Part shown: positions 35,756 through 45,321 of the stretch, one piece after another
Layout: every line of letters starts with the position of its first letter
Position numbering within the stretch: the first letter of the stretch is position 1
From: Terfezia claveryi
Taxonomy: Eukaryota; Ascomycota; Pezizomycetes; Pezizales; Pezizaceae
Direction: 5' to 3'
NCBI GenBank assembly: GCA_015179025.1
Contig: WHUX01000002.1
Span: forward strand, 744,001 to 808,000
Length of the DNA: 64,000 bases
Made by a program: the position numbers and the translations under genes
The notes under the pieces: model-generated
The model's database searches: none
What the model was told of the DNA's origin: nothing
What the model saw: only the letters and a program-made list of their open reading frames with translations

Positions 35756-36761
35756 ATGTCTGGATCTCAGAGGCCTTTGGAAGGGAAACTTGGGATTGTA
35801 ACGGGTGGTTCCAGAGGTGAATACCTATTACTCCTGTACATATGGATTATTGCTTTCAAACATATTTCATCTGTTCACGAACCAGATCACTTTCCATACT
35901 GAATATACTAGCGGATGAACATTGACTTGACACCCTTGTCCTTTTCCAGGCATCGGTGCTGCCATTGCAGAAAATCTCGCTTCGAAAGGCTGCGACCTCA
36001 TCCTTAACTTCACGTCCCCTTCGTCTGCCGGACCCATCGCCGCTATCGCTGCCAACCTCAGTAAAACCTATAATGTCCAAGCCGTTGCCCTCCTAGCCGA
36101 CATGGAAGATCCCAACGGTCCTGCCACCATTGTCGACTTCGCATTGAGCCAGTTCACCCCAACACACACAAATCGTGAGACAGGCCTATTACAGATCGAC
36201 ATTATAATCAACAACGCTGGTGTCTCTTACAATAAATACATCCAAGATTGCACTCCCGAAGACTTTCACAAACAATACAATATCAACGTCCTTGGCCCTT
36301 TACTTCTTGTCCAGGCTGCTTTGTCATACCTCCCGTATGACCGCTCAGGACGAATTGTGAACGTGTCGTCTGTGTCTGCAAGTCAAGGGTTCGAGGCACA
36401 GAGTGTCTATGGAGGTACCAAGGCAGCGTTAGACGCAATGACCAGGACTTGGAGTAGAGAATTGGCAGAACGGGCAACAGTGAATTCTATTAACCCTGGA
36501 CCCGTAACGACTGATATGTATGCGGGTACTTCGCCGCGCTTTAGAGAGAAGTTGAGGCCTTTCAATGAGCATACACCATTGGCACAGATGGATACCAGTA
36601 AGATGAGTGAGGAGGAAAAGAGGAAGTATAAGGTGCAGGGAGGGCGGGAGGCATCCCCAAAGGAGGCTGCGGGAATAGTGGGTATGCTCTGTGGGAAGGA
36701 AAGTGGGTGGTGTACGGGCAGTGTTATCTGTGCCAATGGGGGGATGGTATTCAGCACCTGA
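35756..36761 (+). CDS. short-chain dehydrogenase/reductase (SDR)
   Basis: Two exons: 35756-35816 and 35950-36761; intron 133 nt (GTGAAT...TTCCAG), 290 aa. The classical SDR fold is complete: cofactor-binding TGGSRGIG (16-23), NNAG (108-111), structural Asn131 (NINVLG), catalytic Ser161 (NVSSVSA), Tyr174 and Lys178 (YGGTK), and the PGPV-T motif after the active site. It ends in a C-terminal GSVICANGG typical of 3-oxoacyl-ACP reductase-like SDRs. It probably reduces a carbonyl or oxidises an alcohol with NADP(H): Arg20 follows the Gly-rich loop and there is no Asp at the end of beta-2 (LILNFTS). The substrate cannot be inferred. The intron splits the Gly-rich motif, a common fungal arrangement. 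Confidence 0.95.
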
Positions 36762-37938
36762 GCAGCCTAGATCACATCTTTGCTCGTTGGAGATATTAAC
36801 CAATTGTATATTTACATCTCGGCTGGAGTAAAGCCTTGCCTGTGCAACTCGTTCCTATGGCTATCATGATGAAACATACATTATCTAGAAATTCTTGATG
36901 CATACTAGGTGGACTTCCAGGTAATGCCAGAGGACTTACTGCCTGTTCTCCCAGACTACCTCACGCGTAAAAGCAAGACAGCTAGACCAACCTGCATCCA
37001 CAAGTATGAATATCTCCTTATGATTATCCTGCTTCTATTGGCGGGCAGTCACAAACTCCCCTGTCTGTTGTCTGCCTCCCCCTAATAACGCAGATGATGA
37101 TCACTGCTCAAAACAAATCATCACAGCTGTTCAAACTTGTCTGAATAGGCACAGTTGCCCCATGTTATTCTCGGCTCCCCCCCCCGTGTACACGCGAATA
37201 ACCGCCAAAAGCGGAAACCGAGACCAGGTGGCACAGTGAAATAATGTCTCTGAACTGCGCCTTTAATCACCGCGCTTGCCCCGCATCTCCAGCGCGGATC
37301 TTGCTGGCGACTGTAAGCGCTGAAACCAAGTTTGTGATTGTGACAATCCATATATTTATTAATAAAAAAAAGGGAACTTGCATATGGCTCAGTTAGATGA
37401 GACATGTCAATATCCCGATGTCAGGAACGACCTCTTTGTGCCGAGTACCGTGGTAGACAAATCATTTGAAATCATTTCCCATCGTCCGTTTGGTCTCTTC
37501 AAGCCTGACCTAGGGACTAAAGAGGAAGAATGGTGGTGAAAAATATCAAGTGTTGATTGGCAATAATTCGTCTGGATATTCGAGCTCTGCTGGAATACAG
37601 GTATATATGCACAACAGTAGAATACAAATTACTGTCACTGCCAGAAATGAACAGAAAATAGTTTGCCAGTGCGTATTATCGATCCGCAATAACTTGATTG
37701 ATAATTGATTGTGTATCTCCCCCATCTTGAGTGAATTCCTCCAGTGTTTGCCTCGTCATATAGATGCACACATGTAATCCGACCTCGAGGAAGCAAGTGC
37801 ATAATGGAACACAACATTACTAACACCACAGCCTAGTCCTCGCACCGCTGTACTTTGGCCCAAAGGTCCTCAATTATGCCTCAACCAATGTATGCAAGAA
37901 AATACATGATAAAAGTGTTGCATTTACATCCCTCCCGC
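36762..37938. other. intergenic
   Basis: No supported gene in 1.2 kb. Short frames on the minus strand at 37121-37405 and 37635-37829 have no features. Confidence 0.5.
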
Positions 37939-38301
37939 CTATTGCCCAAGGACATCTGAAAACAACTTCTTGGCGCGCCTTTCATAAATGGTGTCGAAGT
38001 CTGATCCCTCAGCACATTTTTGAGCCACATCAAGTTCCTCTGCAACGTAGAATCGCTCCGGGCTAGGAGCGTTGGGGCTAGGGGCAAGTTCCTCCATTGA
38101 CCTGAGGCACTTCTCTGGATCACCAGTAATCGGATTGCATGGGTCATCGAGGTCTTTGGTGGAGTCATAGGTGTAAGTCTTCGTGAGGACACGCCCTGGA
38201 GTGGTGCTGGTTGTCCCGGGGATAATATGGGAGTTTGAAGGGAGGGCGAGCGCCGTGGCCATGGCTACGGAAGCCAATAGTAGAAGGAAGTGATATTGCA
38301 T
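37939..38301 (-). CDS. small secreted protein, uncharacterised
   Basis: Single exon, 120 aa, starting at the second ATG of the frame (38301) because it directly begins a clean signal peptide (MQYHFLLLLASVAMATALAL, cleavage near residue 20). The first ATG at 38328 would put nine polar residues before it. The mature part is acidic to neutral with three Cys, a DPCNPITGDPEKC stretch, a Pro/Ser-rich linker and a C-terminal helix containing RRAKK. No known domain. The odd number of Cys makes a fully disulfide-bonded fold unlikely. It has effector-like size, but no other evidence for such a role. Confidence 0.75.
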   Translation of the reverse strand: MQYHFLLLLASVAMATALALPSNSHIIPGTTSTTPGRVLTKTYTYDSTKDLDDPCNPITGDPEKCLRSMEELAPSPNAPSPERFYVAEELDVAQKCAEGSDFDTIYERRAKKLFSDVLGQ

Positions 38302-38409
38302 TTTTGGCTTTTGGCTATGGATATCCAAGTTTGGATTTGGAGATTTCTTTGTGGCTGGCGGAAGTCTTTCAGACTCTCAGATCTTGTGGTTGCTGATAGG
38401 AATGCACCG

Positions 38410-38417
38410 ATATATAA
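38410..38417 (-). promoter_or_regulatory. TATA-like box of the small secreted protein
   Basis: TTATATAT on the minus strand about 110 nt before the start codon. Confidence 0.4.
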
Positions 38418-39442
38418 CACTCCTGGTTTGACTAGTGCCAGCTTTGCTAATAATTGATAGCACGGAGTCAGACAGAGGTTTAGACTTTTAGGCCTGTGAA
38501 AATTGGATAACGTAGAGTTCTGCTATCTCCTCTGCCCCGTGAAGGACTCCCTGTGCCCAGCGAGCCTTCAACAACCACTCACAAAATATCAACATACAGT
38601 ACACAAACCTACAGAATACCCCACGCACTGTAGTTCGATGGCTCATTACAGTCACTGCTGAATATTAGCAAATATAATTCAGATAGAAGGAAATGCGTGT
38701 GATATATAGAACGAATACGCCAGAGATTGATTAATTGAGCTTGAGTTCTGCCCAGTAAGAATCAGCTCCATGGTCTAGACCTAGAGACCCCTTGGCAACG
38801 TCATCACATCACGACCAACCTAATTGCCCAACGTCAACTCCCATTCAACAACCGTCTGGGAGGAAAATCTTCTCACGACAACGCAAACAACTACATTTGA
38901 TGCAGTCGGTGTAAACCCTCACATTGTCCAATACATGTGGGCTATATCTGTGGGCTATATCTGTGGGCAAGCTGAGCGCTCAAACCTACATGAGACGCGT
39001 ATAACCACATGCAGAACTCCTATTGTGGTCCAGAAGTTGAGCAACCTACCGCTGGTTGATCCATGAGGACCCAACAGAGCGGAGTCATTTAAGTTTTCTT
39101 GGTCGACTGTATCACAGGCGTCCCGGGGGATCGGAACCTAAACCGTTCGTTCGTTAGTCCAGAAGATTACTAGCTGTGATCCACGATCGCTTCGGAACCA
39201 GATCCTCGGACCTTTAAGCCTCCAACGCTCACTGGTTTCCGAGTCTAACAATTCCCGCCTCCATGTGATCAGTCATTTTCGGTGGGGCTACCTTTAGGGC
39301 TTTTCTCTTCATTCCGTTATCAACCGGATCCGAAGATATCAAAAAGCCGCTAAGGACTCATCGAATGTTTGTGTGGAGAACACTCTCTTAAACCGGTCCA
39401 GTTGAACATGAAAACATCAAGTTGGATTAGAAGTTGGATCAT

Positions 39443-39475
39443 AACCTCACCTTGCCAACCAGACTAAACCTCACC
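39443..39475 (-). repeat. 15-nt mini-insert with perfect 9-bp target duplication
   Basis: AACCTCACC (39443-39451), then TTGCCAACCAGACTA (39452-39466), then AACCTCACC (39467-39475). Flanking bases differ, so the direct repeat is exactly 9 bp. The insert is the reverse complement of TAGTCTGGTTGGCAA. Confidence 0.9.
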
Positions 39476-39491
39476 CCTGCCCTCATGGGGC

Positions 39492-39502
39492 CAACCAGAC
39501 TA
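39492..39502 (-). repeat. TAGTCTGGTTG dispersed repeat, exact copy
   Basis: Exact copy 26 nt from the previous insert, same orientation. No direct repeat found around it. Confidence 0.75.
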
Positions 39503-39608
39503 GGTGCATTGATGTGAAGAACTTATTTCGAAAGGAATAGTTGCCACGGCCTGTGGGATGATTGTGCGAGCCACGTCGTTACTATTACCCACCAGAGGGT
39601 CTTATGAT

Positions 39609-39641
39609 GGGGATGTTTAGTCTGGTTGGCACGGGGATGTT
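39609..39641 (+). repeat. 15-nt mini-insert with perfect 9-bp target duplication
   Basis: GGGGATGTT (39609-39617), TAGTCTGGTTGGCAC (39618-39632), GGGGATGTT (39633-39641). The duplication is exactly 9 bp. Confidence 0.9.
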
Positions 39642-39934
39642 GGAGATATCATGAACTGCATTGGGCTGGAGCCAACTGAAGCCAGGCGACGCAATCGCCC
39701 ATGGAGAAAGTAGGTTGGTCATGAAACCCCTCACCAATACCCCATGCTCGGTGGCCTTGCTCTGACGTCGGCATGCATGGATCGATTGAGCTTTTTCTGA
39801 GAGAAGGCACTATACACATTTGTGCTTCCACTATCCAGATGGTTCAGTCGACAATCCTGGTTGATTCTGCCGCGGTACACGCCTTACAGGAGGGCCCAAA
39901 GCGCATAATCCCTAGTATGGCGGGGCACGAGAAC

Positions 39935-40147
39935 ACTACCGCATCCACTGGTGTATAACGGTCCTTGTTAGTTTAAAGACAAGGGTCGAGCTTATACAGT
40001 ACTAAAGGTTATATCCAAGCGCAATGGTAACACGCTCACTGAGGTATAACGGTCCCCAGCTTATTGAGAAAGTGCACTAATGCTACCTATGTCTTTAAAC
40101 AACCAGACTACTGACAAGGATCGTTATACACCAGTGGATGCGGTAGT
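39935..40147. mobile_element. MITE with about 38-bp terminal inverted repeats
   Basis: 213-bp non-coding element. The left arm begins ACTACCGCATCCACTGGTGT and reads on to TTTAAAGAC (ending about 39980). The right arm (40092-40147) is its reverse complement with two substitutions and one 11-nt insertion, CAACCAGACTA (40100-40110), the dispersed repeat. An internal direct copy of TATAACGGTCC lies near 40045. A 9-bp direct repeat TAGTATGGC occurs at 39913-39921 and 40144-40152, the latter overlapping the right end; it may be the target duplication if the true ends differ from the TIR ends. The superfamily is unknown. Confidence 0.85.
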
Positions 40148-40250
40148 ATGGCTTAATTGGACCGCCTAATCTCAAATCTGGCGATTGTTGTGCAAGCCAG
40201 CTCTAGCGATTGCTTTGCTTTCTGCTAGCTGGTTCTTTCTGGGGACTCCC

Positions 40251-40273
40251 GGTTATCTTAGTCTGGTTATCTT
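40251..40273 (+). repeat. minimal insert with perfect 9-bp direct repeat
   Basis: GGTTATCTT (40251-40259), AGTCT (40260-40264), GGTTATCTT (40265-40273). Together the junction reads TAGTCTGGTTA, a one-mismatch copy of the 11-mer. The duplication is exactly 9 bp. Confidence 0.75.
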
Positions 40274-40408
40274 CGGGACTGATACAGTTGGCCAGTGACA
40301 TTAAGGATTCTGAGACTATGTGCGGCCCCCTTCCGCTTATTGTCTATTTTCCTTACTTTTGGGAGAGCTGGGATTCCTGCTCGCCTATGGCGTGTCTTGG
40401 GTCTATAC

Positions 40409-40419
40409 CAACCGGACTA
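40409..40419 (-). repeat. TAGTCTGGTTG dispersed repeat, one mismatch
   Basis: CAACCGGACTA, reverse complement TAGTCCGGTTG. No direct repeat found. Confidence 0.5.
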
Positions 40420-40629
40420 GGTCTATACTTAAACTACAGCTCACATTACATGCGGTAATTTCGGCGCCAGTGATGCTGTCACTCCTTGATATGGGTCACC
40501 AAGCAGAAGATACCTCACCCTCACATCTATGAAAAACTCACATTGAGGCTAGGGAACTTGCACTAGGTAATGCCAATGATGTAACAAACATCATGTCTGA
40601 GAGTACGGTACTATGGAGTGGGCTTGTGC

Positions 40630-40640
40630 CAACCAGACTA
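40630..40640 (-). repeat. TAGTCTGGTTG dispersed repeat, long form
   Basis: Exact copy. The extended match TTGTGCCAACCAGACTA runs from 40624 to 40640 (17 nt), the longest version of the motif. No direct repeat found. Confidence 0.75.
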
Positions 40641-41590
40641 CGGGTATGATGCAGTTTCCTCTTTATTTCAATAATCTACGGAGTATCACCTCGTAAACTC
40701 ACCGGAAACCCTTGCCGCACCATTTGCCGCCTAGCGCCTATTTTATTTTATTTTTCTGCAGGCGCGTGATCACTTTGGTGTGACTTAATTTCCCAGCGAG
40801 TCAAGTGAGAAGTCTCAGAGCTTTTAAAATAAATACAGTTTGTTTCAAGGTAATAAAACTAAGCAATGAGGAAAGCTGAAGTGGAAACAAGAAGATTGCT
40901 TGGCGGCGCGGAAGCTGAGCACAGAACGCGGAAACACACAACCAATAGCTTTAGCGCCTGACCAGCATGCAGCCTTCATGTTAGTGCTAGCCGGGAAGCT
41001 ACGCAAACCGCGTACAGGGCAGTTCGATCCGGGGGGAAGGACCACGAGTGGCGTGCTTATTGGCGAGAGGCCTCGAGCGAGCCATTACTGACTCCTAGCG
41101 CGGAACTTTGGCTGCAAATACGAAGCTCTTCAATTGCCAAAGTCCCCAATGTGTTTAATTTCAGGTCTCGGCCCCATCGCTAGCGAGGAAATTCGCGTAT
41201 GTCGTACAGGGTTGATGTGGAAGGGGGAATACACTCAGGATAAAATGATAATGATCCAATATGCGCCTGCTATTGGCGGGAAAACCAGGATCTCCCGAGA
41301 CAAATTTGCGATGCAGCCCACTGGAACTAAGCCGGGTGAGTGGGCGCATGTGCCGTGGCAACGACCACTGAGACAATCTAATAAATGACAAAGTGCACGA
41401 CAACAGCGGGTATTTCTCCTCGGCGTAGACAGGAAGGGCACTGCTCTAGCTGGGCCATCGTACCCTTGAGCCGGCCATCTTGCTTTAATTTGTCTCATGG
41501 AACTGAACTCGGTAACATGTTTAGCAGTTTTCGATGCGCAAGTCGGGCACCATGTGATGCGCATGCCGCAGGTTCCGTAATGGAGGGAGT

Positions 41591-41650
41591 CTAGGGCTTG
41601 CGTAGGGGGTTTGCGTAGCCTAGGGTTTAGTTTACGTAGGGTTTGCGTGT
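41591..41650. repeat. degenerate TAGGG-TTTGCG tandem repeats
   Basis: Several imperfect units of the form CTAGGG(C/GG)TTTGCGTAG and GTAGGGTTTGCG within 60 nt. They are somewhat telomere-like (TAGGGTTTAG once) but not a perfect TTAGGG array. Confidence 0.6.
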
Positions 41651-42195
41651 AAATTAGCGCATGTTTGTCATACCGGGCGATGCTTTGCGTTCGGTTGAAT
41701 TTCGGATGTTAACGATGGCCACTTGTTTATCGGCATGGGCACTGGCAGGGAGGAGCCGCCCTTCTGTTGCCTAAACGCCGCGAGGTTCCGGAGTTCAGCA
41801 CATTGGGCTTACGGGCTACCGGTACAGTAGAGTAGTCGGCACCTTCCTTGATGAATGCATGTAATCTCACTGCCAGTCATGCCAGTCATGTCCATGTCAG
41901 TCATGTCAGTCCTGTCAGCCATCGTTCGATATACGAGGGGCGTCCCTCGCCTCCAAGACGGCTATTATAGGCCCCCAACACCCCGAGCCCGCTTATGCAA
42001 GCGGAGATTATCATATGAAACAAGCCCAGGCAGGCGGCTGTTTTCTGGCCGGGCAGCAATCTTGCAATTGTATATTAGAGTAGGTGCGAGGAGAGAGTTC
42101 GAGGCTGACCGCGGTGGAAGCTGTGTCCACGAGTGTCGCCCCGGAAATGGACCACAACTCCGCCAGATTTTGGCAGCAGAATATAATTGCATGGT

Positions 42196-42241
42196 CCACC
42201 ACCACCACCACCACCACCACCACCACCAGCAGCAGGAGCAG
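42196..42241. repeat. (CCA)n / (CAG)n microsatellite
   Basis: About eleven consecutive CCA units followed by CAGCAGGAGCAGGAG. Confidence 0.9.
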
Positions 42242-43450
42242 GAGCGCATTTACTTTTTGGTTGGGGCGCATTGAGCAACCATAAGCTGGATCGTTGCACC
42301 CCACCAGGGGCAGTCGCTCTGCTCTGCCGTTTAGCGCCGCGCCGCCAACAAACGTCACGCACGCAGCAGACGGAGGGAAAAAGCGTCATGAATAGCACAT
42401 ACCGGCACATCGTATTGCATACATCCACTGCATACATCCACTGCATACATACTTACATTCACACCTACATTCATACATATCTAGTCAGTAACATACATAA
42501 CATATCGGTAAGTGCTTCTAAAGCTACCTGGGGCAGAGTCCTCTCTTCCGAAACCATACGTACCCTCCTCCTGCTCCTCCTCCCCCACATCCCCCTCCTC
42601 GCCGCCCACCGCCCACCCCCACCCCCCTCCCCAAAGCCCGGCTGCCTTCTGCCCAGCAGCACGCAGACTCTGGCGCTGGGCGGACGGTGATCGCAGGGGG
42701 CCTTTCCCTGCACTGCGTGTACAGGGAACATGCACAACATGATCCCTGCGGCCAATTGGTGCTAGACGCGATTACCGCACGCCTTGCCTCCCATCATGAG
42801 CGCTGCCGCCCTGCTGCTGCTGTACATACGTACGTTGCAACACACCCAGTGCTCCCGCCTCCTCCAAAAAAACAACCAAAAGGCCCAATATACCACCCGT
42901 ATCCCACCCGTATCCCACCCATCCACACCCTGCTCGCCTGAACGGCCCACATAAAACAACCGCTCGACATCTCGCCGCCCGTCTCAGCAAGGTTTCCTCA
43001 CAAAAAGTCCGCCAGCTGCCCACCCCCCCCCCCGTCCCAAAAAGAAAGCAAAGTACTTCAAGACGGCTGGCCTCTGCTCTCCCAGGCTTCTGGTTCTGCA
43101 AGCCATTGGACCGTGTCGACGTTCGCTGCGCGAAATCGAATCCCGTTCGATACTCGCCTACCCTCCTCACCTACGCTCACTTGCCTCTTGCCTTCTCACG
43201 TACAAGTAGCAGCCGTAGTCGCACCCACAGAACTTTTCCCGCCCGACCCGCCCCCCCCCCCCCACTCCCCCCCAACCCCCCATCCCCTCCCTCTCCTCTC
43301 CCCAAAAATTCTATTCCCACGGAAACCAGCCCATATTAGTCCCCATCACCTAGAGGGATCAGGTCTTGAGCCACCAGCTCCTGCACACGCCACCGCAAAA
43401 AGCATACGCACGCAGACCCGCAACCCAGACGAAGTTCACCACTCAGAACC

Positions 43451-45321
43451 ATGCGAGAAGGAGATCCCATCAACGCGGTTGCCCCGGCAAACCGTTCAAC
43501 CTCCCAGGACGATAACACAAGGTTCACAGCTGTAAATAACGCGAGCAACGGGAACGCTGCGACAGTAGTCGTCGGTCACAACCGGACAGCAATAGGGCCA
43601 ATTGCGGCCTCGCCACGAACCGCTGGCCCGCCTGATGACTGGCAGGACAATTCCGTGGACCACCCGCAGAAACGAAAAAGGACACCAGATCCAACATCTG
43701 GGCTGCAACAACACCCCAACCCGTATCCACAACACCATCTTCAGCAGAATCTCCAGACACCTCGTCAACAGCAGCCACAACCTCAAACACAGACAGCAGG
43801 AAGTGAATCCGGAGTCGTGATGGAAGAAAACATGAATCCCAAGCATCATCCAATAGAGAGTAGTCATTTAGAGCAAGGGAAGGCAGGGGGTGAGGCCAAA
43901 CTCGGTGATCTCCGCGAGTTGCGAATGGTTGAGGGATCCCCTCAAACTCCGACCCATGAAGGTAATGAGCAGAAGAAGCGGAAGAGGCAGTTTGCCAACC
44001 GAACGAAGACCGGTTGTATCACCTGCCGAAGGCGGAAGAAGAAATGTGACGAGGGCAAACCGGAGTGTAGGTCCTCCTTCGATTTCGCTTCATTCACCTG
44101 TACTCCCACCAATGGATGGAGAAGAGGTACTTGGTGCTTTAATTGTGTTTATGTTGACTTCCGAGGTTAATGTTACATGTCGGAGCTATGAACTAATTAA
44201 GGCTTTCAGGCACAAACTGTAAACGCGGGGGCTTTGTTTGCGAAGGATATACAAACAAAATTTCGTGGCCCAAAGCTCCAGTAAAGAGTACTCAACCGAT
44301 ATCGATACAGTCAAAGGACATCAATGCATCCGCGTCAACCTCCCCTTCCCCGGGGGCGGCTCCATTAGTTCTCTCAACTCCAGGTCACCTGCTTCTAGCG
44401 GGAGACCACCAACATTCATCCAGTAATCCCTCACCGCAGCAACGACCAGCCAATATTGAGAAAAGCTATGTGGCTGTCACTCCACCACCGGGTGGGCAGC
44501 CTCAGCCGGCACAGAAAACTCCAGTGCTGCGGCACCAACCCCAAGAATATGGTCTACCTCGAACACCTAACTTCGTGACCTCAGGCCCCTTAATACCTTC
44601 TCCACGAGCTGCAACACCAGGTCCCTCTGTGGTGTATGGGGGTGGGGAGGTGACTGACAAGCAGAAGATGCTGTCGGGGCAGTGGTATTATGGTTCTTCC
44701 CCCGAATTAATGGCTGAGAGGGAAAGGTGCAAACAAGCATGCTACAGATTCAATAACGCATTGATGATGAATGCGTCTAAAGCGGAGCAGTGGAGATTAT
44801 TTGTGGAGACACTCCGACCAGGAGGGCAATACGAAGGTATGCCTGGTGGAGTTGTCAATAGGGTTGATGTAGAGACGCCGTTTCATTGCAATTATGGGAC
44901 AAATATTTCGCTTGGTGAAGAAGTCCGCATTGGCCCTGGTTGCTCAATCATAGATGCGGCTCCTGTTACAATCAAAGCTCGAACAATTCTTGATGGAGAC
45001 GTCAAGATCTATACTACCATCCGCAGGCAGGATCCGAGACGGAGAATGGGCGCGAAGGGTCCGGAATGGGCGAAGCCCGTTGTTATCGAAGAAGATTGCT
45101 GGGTCGGCGGGAATGTAACAATTCTGTACGTTTTTACCCATTTTCAGCTTGTTGACATCGGCTAGCTAACTGATAATCACAGGCAAGGAGTAACTATCGG
45201 TCGAGGTTCTGTCGTTAGGCCTGGTAGTGTTGTCTGTAGAGATGTACCACCGTACACTGTGGCTGATGGTCACCCTGCTACAATCCTGAGTGGCGTCTAT
45301 AATAATGGGGCTGGGATGTAA
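43451..45321 (+). CDS. Zn2Cys6 cluster protein fused to maltose/galactoside O-acetyltransferase
   Basis: Three exons: 43451-44066, 44210-45125, 45183-45321; introns 143 nt (GTAGGT...TTTCAG) and 57 nt (GTACGT...CACAG); 556 aa. The first intron splits a cluster cysteine codon (T|GC), restoring Cys206. The N-terminal 185 residues are Gln/Pro-rich. The binuclear zinc cluster is C189-x2-C192-x6-C199-x6-C206-x2-C209-x6-C216 with a basic CRRRKKKC loop and the RGGFVCEGY end common to this subfamily. After a Pro-rich linker comes a maltose-acetyltransferase (Mac) domain (about 354-410) and a left-handed hexapeptide beta-helix (about 430-545, GEEVRIGPGCSI... GRGSVVRPGSVV), ending ILSGVYNNGAGM. The DNA-binding plus acetyl-CoA transferase fusion is a recurrent Pezizomycotina architecture; its substrate is unknown. 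Confidence 0.93.

Larger units (their letters stand above)
38302..43450. other. repeat-rich gene-free region
   Basis: About 5 kb without a supported gene. Contains a 13-bp tandem unit near 38938-38968 (GTGGGCTATATCT), five exact and two near copies of the 11-mer repeat, a MITE (39935-40147), GCGTAGGGTTT-type repeats (41591-41650), a (CCA)n run (about 42196-42230), and a pyrimidine-rich 1-kb leader with poly-C before the Zn2Cys6 gene. Confidence 0.5.

Noticed and set aside
39618..40640. Inverted repeat copies at 39618 and 40640 as the two ends of one 1-kb transposon enclosing the MITE
   Set aside because: The left copy already has its own exact 9-bp duplication on both sides, and no 9-mer is shared across the outer ends (GGGGATGTT versus CGGGTATGA).
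42187..42690. 167-codon frame starting with a proline run
   Set aside because: Frame openness comes from the (CCA)n microsatellite and pyrimidine-rich promoter sequence; several other frames are equally open.
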